Below are positions 17,173 to 25,892 of a stretch of DNA of 64,000 bases, one piece after another (position 1 is the stretch's first letter; the number at the start of each line of letters is the position of its first letter). The notes beneath the pieces are model-generated. The model searched no databases and was not told where the DNA came from. It saw only the letters and a list, made by a program, of their open reading frames with translations. Source of the DNA: Pseudozobellia thermophila (GTDB lineage Bacteria; Bacteroidota; Bacteroidia; Flavobacteriales; Flavobacteriaceae); the NCBI RefSeq assembly GCF_900141855.1, contig NZ_FQYU01000002.1, positions 496,001 through 560,000 of the forward strand, in the 5' to 3' direction. Made by a program: the position numbers and the translations under genes.

Positions 17173-18204
17173 TTACAAATTCCCTTCCTTACCGAAGCTC
17201 CCTTGCCCGTATTCCTTTTTGTAGATGCGGACCACAATCAGAAAAAGACTGATAAGCAAGGGACCGAATATCAGCCCGATAAACCCGAAGAGCGGTACGC
17301 CCACGATAACCCCTATCAAGGTTATCAGGGGATGTACGTTGTCCAGTTTTTGAAGCACGTAGAGCCGTATTAGATTATCGGTAGAGCCTACGACCACCAG
17401 CCCGTACAAAAGTATGCCCCAGGCCTGAACCTGGTTACCGTTGGCCATGGCCAGTATAAAAACCGGAAGAATACCTACCAGTGTCCCAACAAAGGGAATC
17501 ATTGAACCGATGGCCACGATGACGAACCAAAAGAACGGATTGTCGATTCCGAATATAAAAAAACCAATCAGGGCCACCACTCCTTGGGCCACGGCGACCA
17601 AAGGTATGCCCAGCGCATTGGACCGCACCATTGCCTGGACCTCATTCCCGATGAGTTTCAAGTTCTCCTTGCTGATGGGGATGTACCCGAACAACGACTC
17701 CTTTAACTGCCTTCTGTTGGTCAGCATATAATAGAGTAGAAAATACATGATCGCGATAGCGATGAACATGGTGAACGTCCCACCGGCAAAGGTAGAGGCC
17801 CTTTCGGTCAACCATGTAGAGGCCCCCGAAGCATCGATTTTTGAAGTAAGGTCGTAATCAACGGCTTTCTCTACGATGAAGAGTTGATTCTTTATGGCCT
17901 CCACCACACTTTCCGATTTCTCGATGGCCCTTCCTATTTTGCTTCCGAGCATGGCGACCAAACCACTTACGGGCAGTAAAATGCCAATAAAAGAGATCGA
18001 CATGATCAAGGCCGCCGCGATGTTGGGGTTCCACCCCTTTCGGACCAACCTGACCATCCATTTGCGAAAAAGTACGTAAAGGGTAATGGCTCCCAGCACG
18101 CCGGAGAGATAAGGTACAATTTCCCAAAAAATGAGTCCGCCTATCCATACGATAAGAAGCAGTATGAAAATCTGTCGGATAATATTGGGATGTATCGATT
18201 TCAT
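17173..18204 (-). CDS. AI-2E/PerM family transporter
   Basis: From the ATG at 18204 the protein is 343 residues with the usual seven to eight hydrophobic segments: paired helices at the start (IRQIFILLLIVWIGGLIFW, then VLGAITLYVLF), a soluble stretch (about 85-150), and helices toward the end. FVGTLVGILPVFILAMANGN and VVVGSTDNLIRLYVLQKLDN are typical of the family, the latter being its characteristic S-x-D-N-(L/I) region. Family members export small signals or exchange ions; the substrate cannot be assigned. The frame extends 40 codons upstream, but that extension (RGYPLHGFRYTFAMGCPW) looks noncoding and this start puts the first helix in a normal place. Confidence 0.88.
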   Translation of the reverse strand: MKSIHPNIIRQIFILLLIVWIGGLIFWEIVPYLSGVLGAITLYVLFRKWMVRLVRKGWNPNIAAALIMSISFIGILLPVSGLVAMLGSKIGRAIEKSESVVEAIKNQLFIVEKAVDYDLTSKIDASGASTWLTERASTFAGGTFTMFIAIAIMYFLLYYMLTNRRQLKESLFGYIPISKENLKLIGNEVQAMVRSNALGIPLVAVAQGVVALIGFFIFGIDNPFFWFVIVAIGSMIPFVGTLVGILPVFILAMANGNQVQAWGILLYGLVVVGSTDNLIRLYVLQKLDNVHPLITLIGVIVGVPLFGFIGLIFGPLLISLFLIVVRIYKKEYGQGSFGKEGNL

Positions 18205-18346
18205 AGAGGAACATATAGTTAAATGCCACGGGCAACCCATGGCGAATGTATATCGAAAACCGTGCAAAGGGTAGCCTTTACGCTTCATTTTTTGACCGGT
18301 TTGGATTAAAAGCGCGAAAGGCAAAAAAAAATTCGCTCCGGTTATC

Positions 18347-18354
18347 TAATTTTG
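18347..18354 (+). promoter_or_regulatory. -7 element TAATTTTG before the EEP-family gene
   Basis: Full match to TAnnTTTG about 50 bp before the start at 18404; no convincing -33 TTTG at the usual spacing. Confidence 0.35.
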
Positions 18355-18403
18355 GGCGTAAAATGCATTGGAAATGGCTAAATTGAACCCCTAAACAACC
18401 TTC

Positions 18404-19240
18404 ATGATGCGTTTAAAGTATTTTGCCCCTGCGATTTTATTCTTCCTTGCCTTTACCCTACAAGGCCAGGACGTCAAGGTCATGACCTACAACATCAAAT
18501 ACGACAACGTAAGCGATACCGTGAACAACTGGAACGACAGGAAACACCCCATGGTCGACCTTATCAACAAGTTCGATCCCGGAGTGATCGGCATGCAAGA
18601 GGTTCTGTTCAGGCAGTTGCAGTTTTTGAACGAATCGATGCCCCATCTGGATTATGTAGGGGTGGGAAGGGAAGACGGCAAGGAAAAGGGTGAATTTTCC
18701 CCTATTTTCTACAACACGCAAAAGTTCGAGCTCTTAAAATCGGGTACGTTCTGGCTTTCGACCACCCCGGATGAAGTTTCCATCGGGTGGGATGCCGCAC
18801 TGGAGCGCATTTGCACCTATGCCCTTTTCAAGACCAAGGACGACGACAAAAGGTTTTGGGTATTCAATACACACTTTGACCACCGCGGGGTCAAGGCCCG
18901 AAAAAAATCGGTCAAACTCATTCTAAAAAAGATAAAGGCGATCAACCGCGAAAAGCTGCCCGTGGTACTTATGGGCGACCTTAACCTACAGCCCGAACAA
19001 CAGCCCATCGAACTGTTGGCCAAAAAAATGACCGATGGACTCTTGGTCGCAGAAAAACCGAACAAGGGCCCCATAGGCACCTTTAACGGCTTTAATCTTG
19101 AAGAACCCATCAACCGAAGGATCGATTATATATTTACCGAGGGTTTTACTGTGAGGTCCTATTCGCATATCGATGAACGATTGCCGAACGGCAAGCACGT
19201 TTCAGACCATTTGCCCGTAATTGCGGAGCTGAGCCATTAG
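18404..19240 (+). CDS. Secreted endonuclease/exonuclease/phosphatase family hydrolase
   Basis: The 278-residue protein starts with a signal peptide (LKYFAPAILFFLAFTLQGQ). It then shows the EEP fold motifs in order: MTYNIKYDN, GMQEVLFRQL (metal-binding Glu), FWVFNTHFDHRG, VVLMGDLNLQP (GDLN, catalytic Asp and Asn) and HVSDHLPVIAEL (SDH, the closing catalytic Asp-His). It is therefore expected to cleave a phosphodiester, extracellularly or in the periplasm; the substrate (nucleic acid, phospholipid headgroup, inositol phosphate) cannot be decided. It stands alone between a convergent permease gene and a PaiB-like gene that has a separate leader. Confidence 0.9.
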   Translation: MMRLKYFAPAILFFLAFTLQGQDVKVMTYNIKYDNVSDTVNNWNDRKHPMVDLINKFDPGVIGMQEVLFRQLQFLNESMPHLDYVGVGREDGKEKGEFSPIFYNTQKFELLKSGTFWLSTTPDEVSIGWDAALERICTYALFKTKDDDKRFWVFNTHFDHRGVKARKKSVKLILKKIKAINREKLPVVLMGDLNLQPEQQPIELLAKKMTDGLLVAEKPNKGPIGTFNGFNLEEPINRRIDYIFTEGFTVRSYSHIDERLPNGKHVSDHLPVIAELSH

Positions 19241-19393
19241 GAGACCTGTTGGGTTTATAAAGGGGTGCAAGGCCGGGTAGAATCGAATTCCCGGATCCCC
19301 TAGAAAATAGTGCCCCTATCGTGCAAAACACATAGGCAATGAACAAAAAATGTTTTAGGGCAGCATAAGCGAACCAAATACCCGTAACGACCC

Positions 19394-20002
19394 ATGTACA
19401 TTCCTGATTATCACAAAAATGGGAATCCCGAAGAAGTAAGGCAGTTTATCAAGGCCAACAGTTTTGGCGTCTTGGTCACCCATTCGGAAGGAAAGACCTT
19501 GGCCACACATATTCCGTTGGAATTGGAGTACGACACAAACGGGAAGGAATTCCTGACCGGCCATATTGCGAAAGCCAACGAACAAGCAAAGCATTTTTTA
19601 CGAACAGAGGAAGTGCTCTGCATTTTCAATGGTCCGAACGCCTACATTTCATCGTCTTGGTACCAAGAGGAAGAAGTACCCACATGGAACTACATCGCCG
19701 TCCATGTCTACGGAAAACTCAAAATTCTGGACGAAGCGGAAACCATGGCTTCCCTACACCGGCTTGTAGACACCTATGAAGCCCATTCGAAACACCCCGT
19801 TTCCTTGAAAAATATGTCGCCCCAAACCTTAAAACAGGTAAAGGGCATTGTCGGTTTCCAAATCGAAATTACCGATATCCAGGCCCGGTACAAATTATCA
19901 CAGAACAGGGAACACGACCATGGCAAGATCATCGAAGAACTGGAAGACCGGGACGATCCGGGAAGCCATGCCATTGCCAAGGCAATGAAAAAGGGAAACT
20001 GA
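19394..20002 (+). CDS. PaiB-like FMN-binding protein
   Basis: This 202-residue protein starts MYIPDYHKNGNPEEVRQFIK and contains LVTHSEGKTLATHIPLELE, HIAKANEQAKHF and SWYQEEEVPTWNYIAVHVYG, which together are the hallmark of the PaiB family of flavin-reductase-like split-barrel proteins. In Bacillus subtilis PaiB was described as a negative regulator of sporulation and degradative enzyme genes; the fold argues for FMN binding, so regulation may be indirect. It is followed 41 bp later by a TfoX-like gene with a separate -7 element, so the pair could be cotranscribed or independent. Confidence 0.92.
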   Translation: MYIPDYHKNGNPEEVRQFIKANSFGVLVTHSEGKTLATHIPLELEYDTNGKEFLTGHIAKANEQAKHFLRTEEVLCIFNGPNAYISSSWYQEEEVPTWNYIAVHVYGKLKILDEAETMASLHRLVDTYEAHSKHPVSLKNMSPQTLKQVKGIVGFQIEITDIQARYKLSQNREHDHGKIIEELEDRDDPGSHAIAKAMKKGN

Positions 20003-20010
20003 TATATTTG
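20003..20010 (+). promoter_or_regulatory. -7 element TATATTTG before the TfoX-like gene
   Basis: Full TAnnTTTG match directly after the PaiB stop codon and about 34 bp before the ATG at 20044. It supports 20044 as the start, because the longer frame from 20008 would begin inside the element. Confidence 0.4.
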
Positions 20011-20043
20011 CTTTCGCTCCCCCCTACCAAAAACAAGGAAACC

Positions 20044-20406
20044 ATGGCATACGATGAATATTTGGCCGACAGGATCAGGCAAATCTTAAAACAGAGATCA
20101 ATAGCCTTTGAGGAAAAAAAAATGATGGGCGGCCTGTGCTATATGGTCGATGACAAAATGTGTTTTGGGTTGAATACCGATAAAAAAACGGATTCGGCAA
20201 GGCTCATGTGCCGCGTCGGCCCCGAAAATTACGGCATGGCCATGAGCCAAGACCACTGCTCCGAAATGAACTTTACGGGCCGGCCAATGAAAGGCTATGT
20301 TTTCGTCAGTGCCGAGGGTTTCGATACCGATGCCGATTTGGAATTTTGGATCCAACTTTGCCTCGATTACAATCCCTTGGCCCAAAGCAGTAAAAAAAGG
20401 AAATAA
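20044..20406 (+). CDS. TfoX/Sxy N-terminal domain protein
   Basis: From ATG 20044 the product is 120 residues. It matches the TfoX N-terminal domain in layout: a helix with DEYLADRIRQIL, EEKKMMGGLCYMVDDKMCFG (the family's conserved M-(F/M)-GG turn), a central RVGPENYGMAM segment, and GRPMKGYVFVSAEGF. In gamma-proteobacteria TfoX/Sxy activates competence genes, but single-domain versions are widespread and of unknown role. The basic tail (SSKKRK) is common in this group. The stop codon overlaps the U-tract of the opposing cox-like operon terminator. Confidence 0.88.
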   Translation: MAYDEYLADRIRQILKQRSIAFEEKKMMGGLCYMVDDKMCFGLNTDKKTDSARLMCRVGPENYGMAMSQDHCSEMNFTGRPMKGYVFVSAEGFDTDADLEFWIQLCLDYNPLAQSSKKRK

Positions 20407-20429
20407 AAAACCCCGACAAAACGTCGGGG
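20401..20429 (-). terminator. Intrinsic terminator of the CODH-like operon
   Basis: CCCCGAC (20411-20417), loop AAAAC, GTCGGGG (20423-20429). Read on the minus strand the hairpin is followed by TTTTTTATTT at 20410-20401, a good U-tract. It ends the six-gene operon running 26786 to 20455 and its tract overlaps the last codon and stop of the convergent TfoX-like gene. Confidence 0.85.
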
Positions 20430-20454
20430 CTTGGGTTATTTCGTATTGATCACA

Positions 20455-21255
20455 TCAGGCCTCCAAGGCCCTTTTCACCATTACCTTGGCCAGATGGGCC
20501 CTGTATTCGGAATCGGCAAAATGGTCGCTCATCACCTCTACGCCATCTACGGCATGTTCGGCGGCATCGCTGTTGCCATTATACGCCTTTTCTACCTCGG
20601 TTGCCCTATACGGCGTATCGGCCACTCCGGTAATTCCCACTTTTACACCGCTTCCCTCGTGAACGACGGCCACCCCGACCACCGCGAACCGCGAGGCCGA
20701 TTGGTAAAACTTCAAATACGTGCCATGGGCTATTTTCGGGAACCGTACCGCGGTTATGATCTCATCGTCTTCCAAGGCCGTTGTAAATATGCCCTCAAAA
20801 AATTCGGTAGCCGCAATGCTCCGTTTTCCGTTCTTTCCCTCTACTTCTATATTTGCCTCACAGGCCAGTACTACGGCCGGATAATCGGCCGACGGATCGG
20901 CATGGGCCAAACTCCCGCCTATGGTTCCGCGGTTCCTGACCTGCACGTCGCCCAAGGTCTGCACCGCTTGGTGCATAATGTTGAGATTTTTGTACACCAC
21001 TTCGGAATTCAATATTTGGGTATGCGTGCAGTTGGCGCCGATAATTACCTCATCACCTGTTTCCTCAATAGTGTCCATTCCTGGGATCCCATGGATATCG
21101 ATCACTATTTCGGGCCGGTTGAGCCTTAGCTTCATAGCCGGAAGCAGACTTTGCCCCCCGGACAATATTTTCGCATCATAACCGTGTTTGTCCAGGAGGT
21201 TGACGGCCTCGCTAATTGAAGATGCCTTTATATAGTCGAATTTTGCTGGTATCAT
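20455..21255 (-). CDS. CoxM-like FAD-binding subunit of a molybdenum hydroxylase
   Basis: The 266-residue protein is the FAD subunit (CoxM/CutM type). It starts MIPAKFDYIKASSISEAVNL, has the flavin-binding ILSGGQSLLPAMKLRL and the second flavin loop VRNRGTIGGSLAHADPSADY, and closes with a CODH_FAD C-terminal domain (about 170-266). It passes electrons from the [2Fe-2S] subunit to quinone or another acceptor. It lies 16 bp downstream of the large subunit gene, so it is the terminal cistron, followed by a strong terminator. In Mo-hydroxylase operons this gene is often first (M-S-L); the order here is S-L-M. Confidence 0.93.
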   Translation of the reverse strand: MIPAKFDYIKASSISEAVNLLDKHGYDAKILSGGQSLLPAMKLRLNRPEIVIDIHGIPGMDTIEETGDEVIIGANCTHTQILNSEVVYKNLNIMHQAVQTLGDVQVRNRGTIGGSLAHADPSADYPAVVLACEANIEVEGKNGKRSIAATEFFEGIFTTALEDDEIITAVRFPKIAHGTYLKFYQSASRFAVVGVAVVHEGSGVKVGITGVADTPYRATEVEKAYNGNSDAAEHAVDGVEVMSDHFADSEYRAHLAKVMVKRALEA

Positions 21256-21271
21256 TTTTTCAGTTTTTTGA

Positions 21272-23632
21272 TTAGTTCTGCATCGCTTTCCAAACCGTCT
21301 GTGGTTTTAGGGGCATTTGAATATCGGTGACCCCTAAATGTGCCAAGGCATCGACAACGGCGTTCACCACGGCGGGAGTGGACCCAATGGCCCCGGCCTC
21401 ACCCGCCCCTTTTACGCCCAAGGGGTTATGGGGGCACGGGGTAACCGTATTGTCCGTCTCGATCATGGGCAGGTCATCGGCACGTGGCATGGCATAATCC
21501 ATATAGGAACCGGTAATCATCTGCCCCCCCTCGTCGTATACGACCTCTTCCAACAGGGCCTGCCCCACGCCTTGGGCCACGCCGCCGTGAATTTGACCGT
21601 CGACGATCATCGGGTTCATTATATTGCCCACATCATCAACGGCTACGAAACGTTGCAGCTCCACCTTGCCGGTATCCTTGTCTACCTCAACAACGGCGAT
21701 GTGCGTACCGAAGGGATAGGTAAAATTGCCCGGGTCGTAGAAACTTGAAAAGTCAAGTCCCGGTTCCAGTCCTTCCGGATAGTTATGCGGCACATAGGCC
21801 GTCAATGCCACATCGCCGAAGGACACGGATTTTTCCGTTCCCTTCACCGTCCATTTCCCATTGGCGTATTCGAGGTCATCCTCGGCGGCCTCCAGTTTAT
21901 GGGCGGCAATCTTGGCCCCTTTCTCCAAAATTTTGTCTATACTCTTGATAATGGCACTGCCTCCGACGGACAAACTTCTTGACCCGTACGTACCCATTCC
22001 GAAGGCTACTTGGTCGGTATCGCCGTGCTCAATCTCAACATCGGCCATATCGATACCCAATTTATCGGCCACGAACTGTGCAAAAACGGTTTCGTGTCCC
22101 TGGCCGTGCGAATGGGAGCCGGTAAAGACCGATACCTTGCCCGTTGGCTGCACCCTGACCTGCCCCACCTCGTACAGGCCGGCCCTGGCCCCCAAGGCCC
22201 CGACAACGGCGGAAGGGGCGATACCACAACCCTCGATGTAGGTCGAAATGCCCACGCCCAACAGGCGGCCTTCCTCACGGGCCTTTTTCTGTTCCTTTCT
22301 AAAATCTTCATAGCCGAGCTTATCGAGTGCCTTTTTAAGCGCCCTTTCGTAATTGCCACTATCGTATTGTAGGGCTACCTGGGTCTGGTAACCTTCCTGC
22401 TCTACCCCGTCAAAGGGCGGTATAAAGTTCTTAAGCCGGATTTCCACCGGATCCATACCCATTTCCTGGGCTCCCTTTGATATGATGCGCTCCAACAGAT
22501 ATGTGGCTTCGGGTCTTCCGGCCCCGCGATACGCATCGACGGGAACGGTATGCGTAAAAGGCGCCGTTACGTTCAGATGGATCAAGGGCGTTGTATAGAC
22601 CCCTTGAAACAAGGTACCGTGCAAATAGGTCGGCACGGCCGGGGCAAAGGTAGAAAGGTAAGCACCCATGCCACAATACTCATCGGTAAGGTGGGCCACA
22701 ATTTTACCGTCCTTGTCGAAGCCCATTTTCGATTTTACCACATGGTCGCGGCCATGGGCATCGGTCAAAAAGGCCTCACTGCGATCGGAGGTCCATTTTA
22801 CCGGTCGTCCGATTTCCTTGGATGCCCAGGTCAAGAGGGCCTCTTCGGTATAATGATAAATCTTGCTTCCGAAGCCGCCACCCACATCGCGCGAGACGAT
22901 GCGCACCTTATGTTCGGGAATACCCAATGCAAAGGCACACAACAACAAGCGTATCAGGTGCGGGTTTTGGGTACTCGTATATAAGGTATAGCGGTCTCCG
23001 TTGACATCGTAGTCGGCGATATAACTTCTTGGCTCCATGGCGTTCGGGGCCAACCTTTGGTTGCGGTATTCCATCACGGTCACGTGGTGGGCCTTTTCCA
23101 GGGCCGCTTCCACTTCGGCCCTATCGTTCCCGATGCACCAATCGAAGGCCGCGTTGTCCTCCCATTCGTCATGGACCAAGGGCGCATCCTTTTCCATGGC
23201 CTTTAGGGGATTGGTCACGGCCGGCAGCTCCTCGTAGTCCACTTCGACGAGTTCGGCGGCATCCCGGGCCTGTTCGAGGGTTTCGGCAATCACAATGGCC
23301 ACGGCCTCGCCCAGATGCTTGACCTTGTCCTTGGCCAAAAGGGGGTGTTTGGGCTCCCTCATGGTTTCCCCGTTCTTGAAATCGACCTGCCATCCGCAGG
23401 GTACGCCGTAATCGCCACAGGGGTCCTTACCCGTAAAAATAGCCACGACGCCGTCCGCTTTTTCCGCTTCGGTAATGTCGATGCTTAATATCTTGGCATG
23501 GGCGTAGGGACTCCTTACAAATGCCGATTGGGTCATTTTTGGAAGTTTGATATCGTCGGTATAGGTTCCCGCCCCTTTTAAAAATCGAGCGTCTTCGCGT
23601 CTTTTAACTGCTTTTCCAATGAAATTACCCAT
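21272..23632 (-). CDS. CoxL-like molybdopterin subunit, form II (AYRGAGR)
   Basis: A 786-residue catalytic subunit of the xanthine dehydrogenase/CO dehydrogenase family. The cofactor region has GGGFGSKIY and VDAYRGAGRPEATYLLERI: AYRGAGR (residues 367-373) is the form II signature, in contrast to AYXCSFR of the proven aerobic CO dehydrogenases. SHSHGQGHETVFAQ and GTYGSRSLSVGGSA line the molybdopterin, and KGAGEAGAIGSTPA carries the catalytic glutamate. Form II enzymes may oxidise CO poorly or act on other carbonyl or heterocyclic substrates, so the substrate is unassigned. The 4-bp gap to the small subunit gene implies coupling. No Tat or signal peptide: cytosolic. Confidence 0.93.
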   Translation of the reverse strand: MGNFIGKAVKRREDARFLKGAGTYTDDIKLPKMTQSAFVRSPYAHAKILSIDITEAEKADGVVAIFTGKDPCGDYGVPCGWQVDFKNGETMREPKHPLLAKDKVKHLGEAVAIVIAETLEQARDAAELVEVDYEELPAVTNPLKAMEKDAPLVHDEWEDNAAFDWCIGNDRAEVEAALEKAHHVTVMEYRNQRLAPNAMEPRSYIADYDVNGDRYTLYTSTQNPHLIRLLLCAFALGIPEHKVRIVSRDVGGGFGSKIYHYTEEALLTWASKEIGRPVKWTSDRSEAFLTDAHGRDHVVKSKMGFDKDGKIVAHLTDEYCGMGAYLSTFAPAVPTYLHGTLFQGVYTTPLIHLNVTAPFTHTVPVDAYRGAGRPEATYLLERIISKGAQEMGMDPVEIRLKNFIPPFDGVEQEGYQTQVALQYDSGNYERALKKALDKLGYEDFRKEQKKAREEGRLLGVGISTYIEGCGIAPSAVVGALGARAGLYEVGQVRVQPTGKVSVFTGSHSHGQGHETVFAQFVADKLGIDMADVEIEHGDTDQVAFGMGTYGSRSLSVGGSAIIKSIDKILEKGAKIAAHKLEAAEDDLEYANGKWTVKGTEKSVSFGDVALTAYVPHNYPEGLEPGLDFSSFYDPGNFTYPFGTHIAVVEVDKDTGKVELQRFVAVDDVGNIMNPMIVDGQIHGGVAQGVGQALLEEVVYDEGGQMITGSYMDYAMPRADDLPMIETDNTVTPCPHNPLGVKGAGEAGAIGSTPAVVNAVVDALAHLGVTDIQMPLKPQTVWKAMQN

Positions 23633-23635
23633 GAT

Positions 23636-24100
23636 TTATTCGTTTAAGGTTTCAGCAGCCAGCTGAATAGATTTAACAATATTGTGATACCCGGTACATC
23701 TGCAGAAATTGCCCTTTAGGCCGTGCCTAATTTCCTCTTCGGAAGGGTTCGGATGGTTTTTTAAAATATCCGCGGCGACCATAACCATGCCCGGGGTACA
23801 GAAACCACATTGCAGGCCGTGTTTTTCCTTGAAAGCCGCCTGAATGGGATGCATTTCCCCGTTTTGGGCCATGCCCTCGATCGTTGTAACCTCACAACCA
23901 TCGGCCTGGACGGCCAGCATGGTACATGATTTGACCGCTTCACCGTTAACGGAAACGGTACAGGCGCCACAGCCACTGGTATCGCATCCTATATGGGTTC
24001 CCGTCAAGTCCAAGGTTTCACGTAAGTATTGAACAAGGCTGATCCGTGGTTCTATGTCATGGGTATAGGTTTTCCCATTGACCGTGATGGTTACATTCAT
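23636..24100 (-). CDS. CoxS-like [2Fe-2S] subunit
   Basis: The 154-residue small subunit has the two iron-sulfur sites expected of Mo hydroxylases: the plant-ferredoxin-type site in [19 protein letters not shown] with its last cysteine in VKSCTML, and the proximal site formed by [12 protein letters not shown] and [11 protein letters not shown]. It relays electrons from the molybdenum centre of the large subunit to the FAD subunit. The gene lies 4 bp upstream of the large subunit and about 28 bp downstream of the CoxG-like gene. No signal peptide. Confidence 0.95.
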   Translation of the reverse strand: MNVTITVNGKTYTHDIEPRISLVQYLRETLDLTGTHIGCDTSGCGACTVSVNGEAVKSCTMLAVQADGCEVTTIEGMAQNGEMHPIQAAFKEKHGLQCGFCTPGMVMVAADILKNHPNPSEEEIRHGLKGNFCRCTGYHNIVKSIQLAAETLNE

Positions 24101-24128
24101 ATTCTTGTATTTAAAGTTATTATTAAAC

Positions 24129-24578
24129 CTATGCTTTTCGTGCGGCGATCTCGGCCTCCATCGACTTAAAGAACTGCTTGGACAGGGTACTGACCACCCC
24201 GCTCATGATCCGCTGCCCCATACTGGCCAGGGTACCCGACATCTTTGCCTCACCGGTGTATTCGACCTTGGTCTGCCCCTCCCCTTCCGGGGCGAGGGTC
24301 ATGACGATTTCCGCTATTACATTGCCCATTTTGCTTTTTTGGTCGATGACCAGGGTACAACCTTCTTGTTCTACCTTATCCTTTATCGACAGGTTTCCCT
24401 TAAAGTTTCCCCGTACCGGGCCTACCTTTACCTCGGATAGGGCCTCGTAGTTATCCGGGGAAAGCGCTTTTAGTTCCTTGATTCCCGGGGTAACCTTTTC
24501 GAGTACATCGGGATCCATCACCATTTGCCAAAAAATTTCAGGGGTCGTGCTAAGGGTATAGTTTCCTTTGATCTTCAT
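24129..24578 (-). CDS. CoxG-like SRPBCC protein
   Basis: This 149-residue START/SRPBCC-fold protein starts [20 protein letters not shown] and contains [14 protein letters not shown], the family's signature around the buried pocket, with [20 protein letters not shown] near the C-terminus. In Oligotropha CoxG is involved in membrane anchoring of the CO dehydrogenase; the close counterpart is inferred here from sequence and position. It is the fourth gene of the same-strand set, with about 120 bp separating it from the VWA gene upstream, the largest gap in the operon and the place where an internal promoter would fit. Confidence 0.9.
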   Translation of the reverse strand: MKIKGNYTLSTTPEIFWQMVMDPDVLEKVTPGIKELKALSPDNYEALSEVKVGPVRGNFKGNLSIKDKVEQEGCTLVIDQKSKMGNVIAEIVMTLAPEGEGQTKVEYTGEAKMSGTLASMGQRIMSGVVSTLSKQFFKSMEAEIAARKA

Positions 24579-24698
24579 ATTTCTTCATTGAGCTTATGAA
24601 TATAAAAAATCATGTCGTAAATCGTAAATATTTTAATTAGTTTTTTAACATATTGCCATAAAACATAACACAACATTAAGACATACATAAAGTATCTC

Positions 24699-25877
24699 TT
24701 ACAAAGCGATTCTTTTCGAAATATTCCGGCGTTGGCGCAGCTGATGAAGAACTTGCCTTAAACTCTCCAAGTTATGGGCAGAGACCAGGGCATCGATATA
24801 GGGAAGGGCCGTCTTCATGCCCATGGTATCGGGAGCAAAACCGGGGCTTCCGGCCAAGGGGTTCAACCATATGACCTTCTTCGATTTTTTATAGATAGTC
24901 TTCATGGCGTTTTCAATGGTTTCGGGCCCACCGGTATCCCAACCATCGCTCATCACCAAAACAATGGTCTTTTTATCCAACATCCCATATCCGAAATCAT
25001 CCACAAAATCTTGCAAACACCCGCCAATGGTAGTTCCGCCGGACCAATCGGGCACCCTGTCCGATATGATATCAAAGGCCTTGTCGAGCCCATTGTTCTC
25101 CAAAATGGAGGTCACCCGGTGCAGGGCAGTGCTAAAGACAAAGGTTTCCAGTTGATCGTATACATTTTGAAAGGCATAGATCATATGGACGAGAAAGCGG
25201 CTGTAGAGGTCCATCGACTGGCTCACGTCGCATAAGAGCACCAATTTGAGCTTTTTGTTTTTTCGCTCGCTGTAGACCAGGTTATGCAAGCTTCCCCCGC
25301 TTCGCATACTGCCACGCACGGTGTGTCTTAGATCGAGCTGGCGTGCCCGCTTGGAAATTTTTCGAAGCCGGCTCTTTCGGTGTGCTACCTTCCTTGCCAG
25401 AATCTTGAGCAATCGCATCATCAATTTGATCTCGTCCTCGCTCAAATCGGAAAAATGCTTTTTGCCCAATACTTCCATATCGCTATAGGAGGCCACTTGC
25501 TTTTCTTCTTCGGACGGATTTAGGTTCAACCAATTTTTCAGGGCATCGAAACGCGCCTGCTCCCTTTCGGCCTTCGATTTTTTATCTTTCTTTTTGGGAG
25601 TTTCCTTAATTTTTGAATCGGACGCCTTGGCCAGTTGGCGCTTGAATTCGTCGTACTGCCCGTCAAAGTTGAGATACTGATGGCTGTTTTTGGCCAATAC
25701 CGCCTTTAAGGCCATGACAAAGTTCTGTTCCTTATCGATAGGAAGTCTTTCAAGGGCCTTCATGGCATCGGCTTCCTCGGCGACCCCAAGGGAGTACCCT
25801 TCCTTTCTCAAATAACGGCACAGCAGGACCACGTGGGCCGAAATTTCAGTTTGGTGCCGTATCAAGGGTGTTTTCAT
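24699..25877 (-). CDS. CoxE-like VWA domain protein
   Basis: The 392-residue protein has a helical N-terminal half with a highly charged KKKDKKSKAEREQAR linker near residue 100 and a C-terminal von Willebrand A domain (about 205-370) whose MIDAS motif is visible as LLCDVSQSMDLYS (DxSxS). The closing GSPGFAPDTMGMKTALPYID is the conserved CoxE ending. Together with the MoxR-like ATPase encoded 15 bp upstream it forms a chaperone pair. In Oligotropha CoxD and CoxE assemble the [CuSMoO2] centre, so a cofactor-maturation role is expected, though whether copper is inserted into a form II enzyme is uncertain. Confidence 0.92.
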   Translation of the reverse strand: MKTPLIRHQTEISAHVVLLCRYLRKEGYSLGVAEEADAMKALERLPIDKEQNFVMALKAVLAKNSHQYLNFDGQYDEFKRQLAKASDSKIKETPKKKDKKSKAEREQARFDALKNWLNLNPSEEEKQVASYSDMEVLGKKHFSDLSEDEIKLMMRLLKILARKVAHRKSRLRKISKRARQLDLRHTVRGSMRSGGSLHNLVYSERKNKKLKLVLLCDVSQSMDLYSRFLVHMIYAFQNVYDQLETFVFSTALHRVTSILENNGLDKAFDIISDRVPDWSGGTTIGGCLQDFVDDFGYGMLDKKTIVLVMSDGWDTGGPETIENAMKTIYKKSKKVIWLNPLAGSPGFAPDTMGMKTALPYIDALVSAHNLESLRQVLHQLRQRRNISKRIAL

Positions 25878-25892
25878 AGAGGGAGGATAAAA

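Noticed and set aside
20431-21129. Plus-strand 232-residue frame opposite the CoxM-like gene
   Set aside because: Antisense shadow; the minus-strand frame has complete flavin-binding motifs.
21272-23632. Proven (form I) aerobic CO dehydrogenase
   Set aside because: The active-site loop reads AYRGAGR, not AYXCSFR, so CO oxidation cannot be assumed.
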